From positions 33,871-97,870 of the forward strand of contig JAAYCR010000005.1 in assembly GCA_012729675.1 (NCBI GenBank): a stretch of DNA of 64,000 nt. Reading direction: 5' to 3'. Both the position numbers and the translations under genes were made by a program. Positions within the stretch are counted from its first letter, which is position 1. Each line of letters starts with the position of its first letter. Under the pieces are notes generated by a model. That model was not told the origin of the DNA. It did no database searches and worked only from the letters and a program-made list of their open reading frames with translations. Shown one piece after another: positions 26,746 through 43,644 of this stretch. Source of the stretch: Phycisphaerae bacterium (GTDB taxonomy: Bacteria > Planctomycetota > Phycisphaerae > Sedimentisphaerales > Anaerohalosphaeraceae).

Positions 26746-27135
26746 ATGAATCTGAAGATATACAAACGCGGACAAGGTAAAAATACACGTCTCTGGACGG
26801 GACTGGTGTGTTTCGTGATCGCGGCTTACGGCTGTGTGGTGCTGCATCTGCGGCTGCAGGCGACGACGACGAACGTCTGGGTGGAAACGCTGATTCCGGC
26901 GGGACTTTGTGCTGTGTTTGCCGGGCTGATCTGGTGGCTGAGCAATCTGCCGAGCGTGGCGGACTTTTTGATCGCAGCCGAAGGCGAGATCAAGAAGGTC
27001 AGTTGGTCCAGCCGCAAAGAGATCATCAATTCGACGATGGTGGTGATTATCGTTGTGGCGGTGATGTCGATCGGCATCGGCGTGTGGGATTTGGCGCTGC
27101 ATGCGTTCTTTGATAATGTTGTGAAATTATATTAA
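26746..27135 (+). CDS. secE: Preprotein translocase subunit SecE
   Basis: 129 residues, longer than the usual ~60-80. The C-terminal SecE core (AEGEIKKVSWSSRKEI, then a membrane helix) is clear. Two further hydrophobic segments (about 16-40 and 50-70) precede it, giving three predicted helices, like the enterobacterial rather than the minimal form. It stabilises SecY in the membrane. Followed 33 nt later by nusG. Confidence 0.93.
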   Translation: MNLKIYKRGQGKNTRLWTGLVCFVIAAYGCVVLHLRLQATTTNVWVETLIPAGLCAVFAGLIWWLSNLPSVADFLIAAEGEIKKVSWSSRKEIINSTMVVIIVVAVMSIGIGVWDLALHAFFDNVVKLY

Positions 27136-27168
27136 CGACCGGGCGGTTTGAACAAGGATCCAGCGCTG

Positions 27169-27714
27169 ATGGCAATGCAATGGTTTGTATTACGGGTCGC
27201 CTCCAATAAGGAGGAGCAGGTTCGCGAAACCTTAGCGCGCAAGATGCAGGTTGAGGGCGTTGAGGGCGTCGGGCGTATTCTGGTGCCGACCGAGCAGATA
27301 AAACGCATCCGCGCCGGCAAGCAGCGTGTGCACAAGCGCAAGCTGTACCCCGGCTATGTGTTTATGGAAATGGAATTGGGCGAGGACGGCAAAGTGCCGC
27401 AGAATGCCTGGTACGTGATCAAGGATACGATGGGGGCGGGGGATTTTATCGGGACTGAAGGGGTTCCGACGCCGATGCGCGACACGGATGTGGCCAAGAT
27501 GCTCAAGGAAGCGGAAAAGCCCGAAGATACGCCGAATATCAAGATGGAATTTGAGAAGGGCGATATGGTGAAGATCCGCGAGGGGGCGTTTGAGAATTTT
27601 GAAGGCACGGTGGATTTTATCGACGCCGAGCGGGGCATGGTGCGGGTGATCGTTACGATCTTCGGTCGCAGTACGCCGCTGGATATTGAGTATTGGCAAA
27701 TTGATAAAGTATAA
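27169..27714 (+). CDS. nusG: Transcription termination/antitermination factor NusG
   Basis: 181 residues from the ATG at 27169, which follows AAGGA; a TTG at 27148 would add seven residues. The NGN domain begins MQWFVLRVASNKEEQV. The C-terminal KOW domain has FEKGDMVKIREGAFENFEG. NusG couples RNA polymerase to Rho and to ribosomes. It starts the secE-nusG-rplKAJL-rpoBC array. Confidence 0.97.
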   Translation: MAMQWFVLRVASNKEEQVRETLARKMQVEGVEGVGRILVPTEQIKRIRAGKQRVHKRKLYPGYVFMEMELGEDGKVPQNAWYVIKDTMGAGDFIGTEGVPTPMRDTDVAKMLKEAEKPEDTPNIKMEFEKGDMVKIREGAFENFEGTVDFIDAERGMVRVIVTIFGRSTPLDIEYWQIDKV

Positions 27715-27756
27715 AAAACAGTTAAAGATAATAAGTTAAAAATCAAAATTGTGGAT

Positions 27757-27769
27757 TCGCCTTCGGCGA
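27757..27769. repeat. GC hairpin repeat upstream of rplK
   Basis: TCGCC-TTC-GGCGA, preceded by AAGTTAAAAATCAAAATTGTG; 22 nt before the rplK start. Confidence 0.75.
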
Positions 27770-27790
27770 GAGATAAAAACAGGACTCATT

Positions 27791-28216
27791 ATGGCAAAAG
27801 AAGTCAAAGCGGTCATTAAGCTGCAGGCGCCGGGCGGTAAGGCGACGCCGGCACCGCCGATCGGCCCGGCACTGGGTCAACACGGCGTGAATATTGGTCA
27901 GTTTGTCTCGCAGTTCAACGAGCGGACGCGTGAGGCCGACGGGATGGCGATTCCGGTTGAAATTACGGTCTATGGGGATCGGACGTTTACGTTTATCACC
28001 AAAAGCCCGCCGGCAGCGGTGCTGCTGAAAAAGGAAGCGAACCTGGCCAAGGGCAGCGGTGTGCCCAACAAGGATAAGGTCGGCAAGGTGACCAAGGCGC
28101 AGATTCGCAAGATCACGGAAATGAAATTCAACGACCTCAATGCGTATGACCTGGACCAGGCCGACCGGATTATCGAAGGGACGGCGCGGAGTATGGGCAT
28201 TGAGATTGAAGGTTAA
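27791..28216 (+). CDS. rplK: 50S ribosomal protein L11
   Basis: 141 residues. Proline-rich N-terminal motif [20 protein letters not shown] and C-terminal rRNA-binding domain ending [12 protein letters not shown]. It forms the GTPase-associated centre with 23S rRNA. The ATG at 27791 is the family start; the frame extends upstream into the repeat leader but without a family match. Confidence 0.98.
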   Translation: MAKEVKAVIKLQAPGGKATPAPPIGPALGQHGVNIGQFVSQFNERTREADGMAIPVEITVYGDRTFTFITKSPPAAVLLKKEANLAKGSGVPNKDKVGKVTKAQIRKITEMKFNDLNAYDLDQADRIIEGTARSMGIEIEG

Positions 28217-28247
28217 ATGTTCAATTTAAAATGTTAAAGGTGTGGTG

Positions 28248-28262
28248 GCCGCCGGTGGCGGC
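28248..28262. repeat. GC hairpin repeat upstream of rplA
   Basis: GCCGCC-GGT-GGCGGC after AATTTAAAATGTTAAAGGTGTG. It lies in a 160-nt gap between rplK and rplA. Confidence 0.75.
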
Positions 28263-28376
28263 GGTGAATTATCAAGCTGATGCTTGAACTCCAACCAATT
28301 TTGAAATGTCCTGAACGGGACCTGCAAACCACGGCAGCGACAGTGGGAGCGAAACACTAATTTCGCGGAGACAGCG

Positions 28377-29063
28377 ATGAGATCAAGAAGCAAGCGTTAC
28401 AAAAGTGAATTACAAAAGGCGGTCAAAGAGCCGCAGCCGATGGACGCGGGGATCAAGAAGCTCAAGGGCTTCGCCTCGACGAAGTTCGACCAGACGGTGG
28501 AGTGTGTGATGCACTTGGGGATCGACCCCAAGCAGGCCGACCAGATGATTCGCGGAGCGATCAGTCTGCCCAACGGCATCGGCAAGGCGCGTCGGGTGAT
28601 AGCGTTTTGCGACGATTCGGAAGCCGAGGCCGCCAAGGCCGCCGGCGCGATTGAGGCCGGATGCGATGAGCTGATCAAGAAAGTGGCCGACGGGTGGATG
28701 GATTTTGACGTGGCCATTGCTTCGCCGAAGGTGATGGGCAAAGCGGGTAAGCTGGGTCGTGTGCTGGGGCCGCAGGGCAAGATGCCCTCGCCGAAAAACG
28801 GCACGGTGACGGCGGATGTGATCACGGCGATCAAGGAATTTGCGGCCGGTAAAGTGGAGTTTCGCAACGATTCGGGCGGCAATGTGCACGGTGTTGTGGG
28901 CAAGCTGAGCTTTGACGATGCCAAGCTTCAGGAGAATATTCAGGCGTTTATCGACCATATCAAACGCATCAAGCCGACGGGTGCTAAAGGCACGTACATT
29001 AAGAAAGTCTGCATCAGCGCGACGATGAGTCCGTCGGTGCAGCTTGAGGTCAGCGGGGCGTAA
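28377..29063 (+). CDS. rplA: 50S ribosomal protein L1
   Basis: 228 residues. L1 stalk protein, with MGKAGKLGRVLGPQGKMPSP in the second half. It usually also represses its own operon by binding mRNA; a regulatory site could lie in the 160-nt gap before it, but I cannot identify it. GCGGAG precedes the ATG. Confidence 0.97.
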   Translation: MRSRSKRYKSELQKAVKEPQPMDAGIKKLKGFASTKFDQTVECVMHLGIDPKQADQMIRGAISLPNGIGKARRVIAFCDDSEAEAAKAAGAIEAGCDELIKKVADGWMDFDVAIASPKVMGKAGKLGRVLGPQGKMPSPKNGTVTADVITAIKEFAAGKVEFRNDSGGNVHGVVGKLSFDDAKLQENIQAFIDHIKRIKPTGAKGTYIKKVCISATMSPSVQLEVSGA

Positions 29064-29104
29064 CATAAGTTAAAAGTAAAAAGTGAAAAGGTGAAAGTGT
29101 CGAG

Positions 29105-29117
29105 CCGCCTACGGCGG
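29105..29117. repeat. GC hairpin repeat upstream of rplJ
   Basis: CCGCC-TAC-GGCGG preceded by AAGTTAAAAGTAAAAAGTG, 26 nt before the rplJ start. Confidence 0.75.
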
Positions 29118-29142
29118 GATAAATAGATAACGAGGTGAAACG

Positions 29143-29676
29143 ATGAGTTATTTTGTCAAGGGACTGGTTCAAAGCGAATACGCCAAGAAATTCGAAGGGA
29201 TGACCGAGTTTGTGGTGATCTCGACGATGGGTGTCAGCGGCGTCAATAACAACGTGATGCGCGGCGAGCTGAAGCAAAAAGGTCTTCGTGCTGTGGTCGT
29301 TCGCAACAACCTGATGCGTCGAGCGCTTCAGGAGATGGAGCTGAAGGGCGCCGATGATCTGTTCGACAGCGGCCAGTGTACCGTGGTGTTCGGCGGCGAA
29401 GGCGCCGGGATTGCGGCCAAAGAAGTGGTCGCCTGGGCCAAGAAGCTCAAGACCATCGAGCTGAAGGGCGGGTATATCGACGGGACGGTCGTTAAGGGCG
29501 ATGCGGGCGTCAAGACGCTGGCAACGATGCCGACGCGGGCCGAGCTGCAGGGTCAGATCGTTCAGATCGCCTTGACGCCGGGCAGCAAGGTGGCCGGGGC
29601 AATTCTGGGTGCAGGCGGCGCGATTGCCGGGTGCATCAAGAGCGTGATCGAAAAACGCGAGAAAGAAGCAGCGTAA
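29143..29676 (+). CDS. rplJ: 50S ribosomal protein L10
   Basis: 177 residues. Binds L7/L12 dimers through its C-terminal helix and anchors them to the ribosome. The N-terminal domain carries NNVMRGELKQKG and VVRNNLMRRAL. GAGG precedes the ATG. Followed by rplL after a 280-nt repeat-rich gap, unusually long for this pair. Confidence 0.96.
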   Translation: MSYFVKGLVQSEYAKKFEGMTEFVVISTMGVSGVNNNVMRGELKQKGLRAVVVRNNLMRRALQEMELKGADDLFDSGQCTVVFGGEGAGIAAKEVVAWAKKLKTIELKGGYIDGTVVKGDAGVKTLATMPTRAELQGQIVQIALTPGSKVAGAILGAGGAIAGCIKSVIEKREKEAA

Positions 29677-29717
29677 GAAAAGTTAAAAGTTAAAAGGTAA
29701 AGGGTAAAAGTGTGGAG

Positions 29718-29732
29718 CCGGCCGTTGGCCGG
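29718..29732. repeat. GC hairpin repeat in the rplJ-rplL gap
   Basis: CCGGCC-GTT-GGCCGG preceded by GGTAAAAGTGTGGAG. Confidence 0.78.
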
Positions 29733-29805
29733 GGACGTTTTGATTTGAGATTTCAAATTTGAGATTTCAGATGTGATTTAAGAGTTGTGAGTTGATTCAG
29801 AGTGT

Positions 29806-29860
29806 TGAAAACTCAAAACTCAAAACTCAAAACTCAGAACTCAGAACTCAGAACTAAGAA
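29806..29860. repeat. Tandem AAAACTC / CAGAACT array
   Basis: About seven 7-nt units, first AAAACTC and then CAGAACT, ending CTAAGAATTA. Similar units appear near 15280-15310. Confidence 0.8.
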
Positions 29861-29956
29861 TTATTTCGGTTTGTCGCGGAGTTGTCCGAAACAATCGGTT
29901 AAACGGACGGCGGAGTCCGGCTACTTTGCGACGCAGACTATACAGGAGTTTTAGCA

Positions 29957-30355
29957 ATGTCAGAACGTGAATTTGCAGCAGAAATTAAGGAACTGGGCGA
30001 CAAGATTGTTGGGTTGACCCTGATGCAGGCCAAAGAACTGGCCGACTACCTCAAGGAAGTCCATGGAATCGAACCGGCCGCAGGCGGCGCGGTGATGATG
30101 GCCGGCCCGGCAGCGGGCGGCGAAGCGGCGGAAGCCGTTGAGAAGACCAGCTTTACGGTCATGCTCAAGGCAGCCGGCGAAAAGAAGATCCAAGTAATCA
30201 AAGAAGTTCGCGCCCTGACAAATCTGGGCCTGAAGGAAGCCAAAGACCTGGTCGATGGCGCACCCAAGGCGGTCAAGGAAAACGTCAGCAAGGACGAAGC
30301 CGAAGCGGCGAAAAAGCAGCTTGAAGAGGCCGGTGCGACGGTTGAACTGGTCTAA
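29957..30355 (+). CDS. rplL: 50S ribosomal protein L7/L12
   Basis: 132 residues. N-terminal dimerisation helix, Ala/Gly-rich hinge ([17 protein letters not shown]) and C-terminal factor-binding domain with [17 protein letters not shown]. Recruits EF-Tu, EF-G, IF2 and RF3. AGGAG precedes the ATG by about 8 nt. Confidence 0.98.
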   Translation: MSEREFAAEIKELGDKIVGLTLMQAKELADYLKEVHGIEPAAGGAVMMAGPAAGGEAAEAVEKTSFTVMLKAAGEKKIQVIKEVRALTNLGLKEAKDLVDGAPKAVKENVSKDEAEAAKKQLEEAGATVELV

Positions 30356-30566
30356 TTCCGAGTTGGTGCATCGCATGCGGCCGTTGCGGATCGCGGCGGC
30401 GGTGTGATGGGTTAAAATCAAGTAAAATAGGATATTGCAGGCCGAATGCGGTCGGGACAGATGTTCCGGCCGCAAAGGCCTTGTCTCGTCTATAAGAATC
30501 AGGACGCGACACGTTCGAAATGGAACGGGTTCAAATCAAGCATAAGGCGAAATGGAGACAGGTCGC

Positions 30567-34322
<3,756 letters not shown>

Positions 34323-34332
34323 AACAGTAATT

Positions 34333-34362
34333 AACCGCGGATTTCACGGATTTTCGCGGATT
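34333..34362. repeat. Left inverted repeat of the GxxExxY cassette
   Basis: AACCGCGGATTTCACGGATT plus TTCGCGGATT. It pairs with the reverse complement of 34759-34788 at 25 of 30 positions and is built from CGGATT units. Confidence 0.85.
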
Positions 34363-34380
34363 GTAAAATAGAGATATATT

Positions 34381-34800
34381 ATGGCAGAGCCTGATTTGCT
34401 TCATGCCGGGTTGACGCGGAAGATTATCGGTGCTGCGATGGAAGTGCATCGAACGCTTGGCTCGGGTTTTCTTGAGGCCGTTTATGAAGAGGCGATGGCC
34501 GTTGAGTTTGGAATACAAGGAATTGCTTACGCAAGACAAAAGCCCTTGTGCGTGATTTATAAAGGACAGAAAGTCAAAGAATATATCTGTGATTTTCTGG
34601 TCGAAGAAAAAGTGCTGGTTGAGCTGAAAGCCATAAAACAGATAACGACAACAGAAGAATCACAGCTTTTGAATTATTTAAAGGGAACAGGCTTGCAACT
34701 GGGTTTGCTGATTAATTTCGGCGAGTCGTCCCTGAATTATAAACGGTTTATTAAAACGAATCCGCGTCAATCCGCGGAATCCGTGGTTGGGAACAGATGA
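34381..34800 (+). CDS. GxxExxY family protein (PD-(D/E)XK-like), inserted between rpoB and rpoC
   Basis: 139 residues. The family-defining GSGFLEAVYEEAM (G-x-x-E-x-x-Y) is at 27-39. The following D-F-L-V-E...V-E-L-K-A-I pattern (78-91) matches a PD-(D/E)XK nuclease core (CDFLVEEKVLVELKAIKQ). The function of the family is undefined; nuclease activity is an inference from the fold. The last ~14 residues (NPRQSAESVVGNR) are encoded by a repeat unit. No Shine-Dalgarno of strength is seen. It sits between inverted repeats, which suggests it arrived as a cassette. Confidence 0.88.
   Translation: MAEPDLLHAGLTRKIIGAAMEVHRTLGSGFLEAVYEEAMAVEFGIQGIAYARQKPLCVIYKGQKVKEYICDFLVEEKVLVELKAIKQITTTEESQLLNYLKGTGLQLGLLINFGESSLNYKRFIKTNPRQSAESVVGNR
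34759..34788. repeat. Right inverted repeat of the GxxExxY cassette
   Basis: AATCCGCGTCAATCCGCGG plus AATCCGTGGTT, inside the 3' end of the GxxExxY gene and 41 nt before the rpoC start. Confidence 0.85.
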
Positions 34801-34829
34801 TTTTGGACGCTAAATCGGAGTAAAGCCAG

Positions 34830-39710
<4,881 letters not shown>

Positions 39711-39787
39711 ATGAAAACGCCGCGCGTAGGCGATATAATGATGTCAATAGAGCAGTAATTAAAATAAAAGGTAGTTTTGGAGAAAGT

Positions 39788-40156
39788 ATGCCGACGATTA
39801 ATCAGTTAGTTCGGAACGGTCGAAAAGGTAAAGGCAAGAAGCGTATTTCGGATATCACCGGGTCGCCGCAAAAGCGGGGCGTGTGCCTGATCGTCCGTAC
39901 CCAGACGCCCAAGAAGCCCAACTCGGCGCTGCGTAAGATTGCCCGTGTTCGGCTGACCAACGGCAAGGAAGTGACGGCCTATATTCCGGGTATCGACCAC
40001 AACCTGCAGGAACACAGTACGGTAACGATTCGGGGCGGCCGCGTCCGCGACCTGCCGGGCGTACGGTATCATATCGTCCGCGGCGTACTGGATACCGGCG
40101 GCGTGTCCGGTCGCAAGCAGGGCCGCAGCAAGTATGGCGCGAAAAAAGGCAAATAA
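39788..40156 (+). CDS. rpsL: 30S ribosomal protein S12
   Basis: 122 residues. Decoding-centre protein with [17 protein letters not shown] and the conserved lysine-rich [14 protein letters not shown] precedes the ATG. First gene of the str-type group; tuf has been lost from this group and lies at 25 kb. Confidence 0.98.
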   Translation: MPTINQLVRNGRKGKGKKRISDITGSPQKRGVCLIVRTQTPKKPNSALRKIARVRLTNGKEVTAYIPGIDHNLQEHSTVTIRGGRVRDLPGVRYHIVRGVLDTGGVSGRKQGRSKYGAKKGK

Positions 40157-40182
40157 ACCATAACAGATCAAAAATGGACATT

Positions 40183-40195
40183 CGGCCTGTGGCCG
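40183..40195. repeat. GC hairpin repeat upstream of rpsG
   Basis: CGGCC-TGT-GGCCG, 41 nt before the rpsG start. Confidence 0.7.
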
Positions 40196-40235
40196 GAGCG
40201 TTTTTGAAGATGACCCTTTAATAAGGTAGTGATGC

Positions 40236-40709
40236 ATGGCCAAGAAATTTACAGCCTCGTCTGAGCAGTTAATCGCGGATCCGGTCTATAAGAGCAAACT
40301 GGCGTCCAAGTTCATCAATTGCCTGATGCTGGACGGCAAAAAGAGCATCGCGTCGAAGGTCTTTTACGACGCGATGAAACAGATTGAAAAGAAGATTTCC
40401 GACGTCTCCCCGATTGAGGTGTTTGAGACGGCTATCGGCAACGTCAAGCCGATGTTGGAAGTCCGCAGTAAGCGCGTCGGCGGCTCGAACTATCAGGTGC
40501 CGATGCAGGTCAGCCCCAAGCGTCAGTTGTCGCTGGCGATGCGGTGGATTCTGGCCGCGTCGCGCGGCAAGAAAGGCAAGCCGATGTCCATTCGATTGGC
40601 CACGGAGCTGATGGACGCCTACCGCAAGGAAGGCGCGGCCATGACGACACGCGAAAATGTGCACCGCATGGCGGAAGCCAACAAGGCGTTTGCACATTTC
40701 GCTTGGTAA
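40236..40709 (+). CDS. rpsG: 30S ribosomal protein S7
   Basis: 157 residues; nucleates assembly of the 30S head. Conserved PLIGG-like region appears as [17 protein letters not shown], and [20 protein letters not shown] follows near the C-terminus. AAGG precedes the ATG. A strong terminator follows, separating it from fusA. Confidence 0.97.
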   Translation: MAKKFTASSEQLIADPVYKSKLASKFINCLMLDGKKSIASKVFYDAMKQIEKKISDVSPIEVFETAIGNVKPMLEVRSKRVGGSNYQVPMQVSPKRQLSLAMRWILAASRGKKGKPMSIRLATELMDAYRKEGAAMTTRENVHRMAEANKAFAHFAW

Positions 40710-40724
40710 GCAGTGTTTTAAGTA

Positions 40725-40763
40725 CTGCCACGGTTTTTGTACAGAGATCGTGGCAGTTTTTTT
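40725..40763 (+). terminator. Rho-independent terminator after rpsG
   Basis: CTGCCACG (40725-40732) pairs with CGTGGCAG (40749-40756), followed by seven T. A second hairpin, GGCGGTC/GACCGCC at 40767-40786 with TTTT soon after, reinforces it. Confidence 0.92.
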
Positions 40764-40820
40764 ATCGGCGGTCGGACGGGACCGCCGGTTTTGATTTAAC
40801 CTTATGGAAATAAAAGACTT

Positions 40821-42902
40821 ATGCCAAGTGACTTAAAATCAGTTCGAAATATCGGTGTGATGGCGCATATTGACGCCGGCAAGACGACCGTCTCGGAGCG
40901 TATCCTGTACTTCAGCGGCAAGACGTATAAGCTGGGCGAGACCCACGATGGCACGGCGGTGATGGATTTTATGCAGGAAGAGCAGGAGCGCGGCATTACG
41001 ATTACCTCCGCGGCGACCAAATGCCCATGGAAGGGATATGATATTAACCTGATCGACACGCCCGGGCACGTGGATTTTACGGCCGAGGTGGAGCGGTCGC
41101 TGCGCGTGCTGGACGGGGCGATTGCGGTTTTTGACGCCTCTGAAGGCGTACAGGCCCAGAGCGAGACGGTCTGGCGGCAGGGACAAAAGTACAAGCTGTC
41201 GTGTCTGTGTTTTGTCAATAAAATGGACAAGATCGGGGCCGATTTCGAGATGACGGTCAATGATATTCGCGACAAGCTGCTGGCGCATCCGGTGCCGGTG
41301 CAGATTCCCATCGGGGCCGAGTCCACACTGGAGGGGCTAATTGACCTGATCGGGATGAAGGCGGTGCGGTTTGACAAGAACGACATCGACGCAGAGCCGC
41401 GTGTGGAAGCGGTTCCGGAAGAGATGAAGGACCTTGCCGAACACTGGCGGCACGATATGATCGAAGCGGCGGCAGAGTTTGACGAGGAATTGATGGATGT
41501 GTATGTCCATGAAGGCGACATTACCGAAGACATGATCCGTCGCGCGATTCGCAAGGGGACGGTGGCGGGCAAGCTGCATCCGGTATTGGTCGGTTCTGCG
41601 CTGCGAAATATCGGTGTGCGTCGGCTGCTGGACGCGGTGGTGGCGTATCTGCCGTCGCCGCTGGATATGCCGGCGGTGGCGGGGTGGAAGCCGGGAGATA
41701 AGGAACATCCGATCGACGTGACCTGCGATCCGAGCAAGCCCTTTGTGGCGCTGGCGTTTAAAATCACCAGCGACAAGCACGGCGATCTGTACTTTTTGCG
41801 GATTTACCAGGGAACGCTCAAAAAAGGCTCGCGGGTGTTTAACAGCACGCGGGACCGCAAAGAAAATATCACGCGGCTGTTCCAGATGCACGCCAACACG
41901 CGGCATTTGCTGGATACCGCCCAAGCCGGCGATATCGTCGCGGTGGTGGGTCTGAAAGACACGCTGACCGGCGATACACTGTGCGATACGCATCATCAGG
42001 TGCTGTTGGAGAGCATTCAGTTTCCGGAAACGGTGATCAGTATGTCGATTGAGCCGAAGTCGGCGGCCGACCGCGCCAAGCTGGGCGAGGCGCTGGTGAC
42101 GCTGCGTCGGGAAGACCCGACGTTCGGCTGCAAGTATGACGAAGAAACCGGCCAGACGATCATCAGCGGGATGGGCGAGCTGCATCTGGAGGTGCTGGAG
42201 CATAAGCTGGTGCGTGATCTGGGCGTGGATGTGCGGGTGGGCCGTCCGCGTGTGGCGTACAAGGAAGCGATCAGCCGGGAAACCGAGGCCGTGGGCAAGT
42301 TTGTCAAGCAGACCGGCGGACGCGGCCAGTTCGGCCACGTCGTGATCAAGGTCGAGCCGCTGTTTGAAGAAGACGGCCACTACGCCCGCCATAACGAGTT
42401 TGTCAACGGCATCATCGGCGGGACGGTTCCGAAAGAATATATTCCGGCCGTTGAGAACGGGGTGATGGAAGGGCTGGCCAGCGGTGCACTGGCGGGGTAT
42501 CCGGTCGTCGGCGTGAAGGTGACGCTGCTGGACGGGTCGTATCACGTGGTGGACTCGTCGGAGCTGGCGTTCGAGCAGGCCGGGGTGCTGGCGATTCGCG
42601 AGGCGATGCCCAAGGCCGGGCCGGTGCTGCTGGAGCCGATTATGCGGGTTCAGGTCATTGTGCCGGAGCAGTACTTCGGGACGATCCAGGGCAATCTGAT
42701 CGCCAAACGCGGCACGATTACCGATACGCGTCTGCACGGGCAAATGCGGGTTCTTGACGCCAAGGTGCCCCTGTCGGAGATGTTCGGGTATTCCAGTCAG
42801 ATTCGCGGGGCGACCGCCGGGCGCGGCAGTTTTACGATGGAGCCGCTGTGCTATGAGAAGATGCCGGAACAAATTTCTGAAAAAATTTTACAAAACTGTT
42901 GA
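40821..42902 (+). CDS. fusA: Elongation factor G
   Basis: 693 residues; ribosomal translocase. G1 AHIDAGKTT (15-23), G2/G3 region ERGITITSAATK and DTPGHVDF, and G4 NKMDK. Domain IV/V motifs such as GRPRVAYKEAIS and the C-terminal LRGATAGRGSFTMEP-like stretch are present. It is separated from rpsG by a double terminator, so it probably has its own promoter. Its TGA overlaps the TTGACA of the next promoter. Confidence 0.97.
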   Translation: MPSDLKSVRNIGVMAHIDAGKTTVSERILYFSGKTYKLGETHDGTAVMDFMQEEQERGITITSAATKCPWKGYDINLIDTPGHVDFTAEVERSLRVLDGAIAVFDASEGVQAQSETVWRQGQKYKLSCLCFVNKMDKIGADFEMTVNDIRDKLLAHPVPVQIPIGAESTLEGLIDLIGMKAVRFDKNDIDAEPRVEAVPEEMKDLAEHWRHDMIEAAAEFDEELMDVYVHEGDITEDMIRRAIRKGTVAGKLHPVLVGSALRNIGVRRLLDAVVAYLPSPLDMPAVAGWKPGDKEHPIDVTCDPSKPFVALAFKITSDKHGDLYFLRIYQGTLKKGSRVFNSTRDRKENITRLFQMHANTRHLLDTAQAGDIVAVVGLKDTLTGDTLCDTHHQVLLESIQFPETVISMSIEPKSAADRAKLGEALVTLRREDPTFGCKYDEETGQTIISGMGELHLEVLEHKLVRDLGVDVRVGRPRVAYKEAISRETEAVGKFVKQTGGRGQFGHVVIKVEPLFEEDGHYARHNEFVNGIIGGTVPKEYIPAVENGVMEGLASGALAGYPVVGVKVTLLDGSYHVVDSSELAFEQAGVLAIREAMPKAGPVLLEPIMRVQVIVPEQYFGTIQGNLIAKRGTITDTRLHGQMRVLDAKVPLSEMFGYSSQIRGATAGRGSFTMEPLCYEKMPEQISEKILQNC

Positions 42903-42927
42903 CACGATTTTGAAATTGTGCTAAATA
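42899..42927 (+). promoter_or_regulatory. Sigma-70 promoter for the S10-spc-alpha cluster
   Basis: TTGACA (42899-42904) with a 17-nt spacer to TAAATA (42922-42927). The -35 overlaps the fusA stop codon. Confidence 0.75.
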
Positions 42928-42933
42928 AGAGGA

Positions 42934-43289
42934 CTTTCAGCCGAAGCGAGCACAAAATGGATTTTTGTGCGTGTCGAGTTGGGCTGGGCATTTCACTATG
43001 AATTGCGTCCCAAGGACGGCAGATATTGGGCTTGATAACGCCCGAAACCACAATGGGTTGTGGCTTCGAGAAGTTAAATGCGTGCGGCCCCGGGAGTTCG
43101 AAACGGACTTCCCATTAATTAAGGAAGGCGAATCTGATGCCTTACCTGCCTAAAACGAATGCGAACTGATTCTCGTGTTGTTTGACAATACAGGGAATTA
43201 ATTTCGCCATTTTCAATACGACTGTTTTGAGCGGTATCTGTAACAGGTCTTACATTAAAGACACTGGCAGTATAGAATAAGGAAACAAT
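42934..43289 (+). promoter_or_regulatory. Long structured leader of the S10 cluster
   Basis: About 355 nt before rpsJ with no credible ORF. Hairpins: GCACAAAA/TTTTGTGC (42950-42970), GGGC/GCCC (43028-43043), CCACAA/TTGTGG (43048-43063) and GGGAGTTCG/CGGACTTCCC (43092-43113). In E. coli L4 represses this operon through its leader; a similar role here is possible but unproven. No T-run follows these hairpins, so attenuation is not evident. Confidence 0.5.
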
Positions 43290-43601
43290 ATGGCCGATAG
43301 TGAAAAAATCAGAATCCGGATGGAAGCGTATGACCATCGGGCGCTGGACAGCAGCGCCAAGGAAATCGTCGAGCAGGCGCGTCGCACCAACGCACGCGTG
43401 AGCGGCCCGGTTCCGCTGCCGACACGGATCGAGCGTTATACGGTGCTTCGCAGCCCGCACATCGACAAGAAGTCGCGCGAGCAGTTTGAGATGCGCACGC
43501 ATAAACGCCTGATCGATATTTATGACGCCAATGCCCGCACGGTCGAAGCCCTGAACCGGCTCGTCGTTCCTGCGGGCGTTTTTGTTAAGATCAAGGCCTG
43601 A
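43290..43601 (+). CDS. rpsJ: 30S ribosomal protein S10
   Basis: 103 residues; also NusE, a partner of NusB in antitermination. Motifs [33 protein letters not shown] and the loop [13 protein letters not shown] are present. TAAGGA precedes the ATG. First gene of the S10 operon. Confidence 0.97.
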   Translation: MADSEKIRIRMEAYDHRALDSSAKEIVEQARRTNARVSGPVPLPTRIERYTVLRSPHIDKKSREQFEMRTHKRLIDIYDANARTVEALNRLVVPAGVFVKIKA

Positions 43602-43644
43602 TAAACACAAATACGAATCGACAGGCACGTTTGACAGAGGATAG

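Larger units (their letters stand above)
29677..29956. other. Repeat-rich gap between rplJ and rplL
   Basis: A+T-rich AGTTAAAAGGTAAAGGGTAAAA, the hairpin at 29718-29732, ATTTGAGATTTCA direct repeats near 29747-29771, and the AAAACTC/CAGAACT tandem array at 29806-29860. After that comes a GC-rich leader (GGACGGCGGAGTCCGG). Confidence 0.75.

Noticed and set aside
34381..34800. GxxExxY gene as a restriction enzyme or toxin partner
   Set aside because: No methylase, antitoxin or partner gene is adjacent; only the nuclease-like core supports activity.
41337..42872. 511-codon minus-strand ORF
   Set aside because: Antisense shadow of fusA.
42965..43153. Small ORF in the S10 leader
   Set aside because: No Shine-Dalgarno, no family resemblance, and it overlaps the hairpins of the leader.
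43182..43210. Second S10 promoter (TTGACA at 43182)
   Set aside because: No acceptable -10 element at 16-18 nt; CGCCAT is not a -10.
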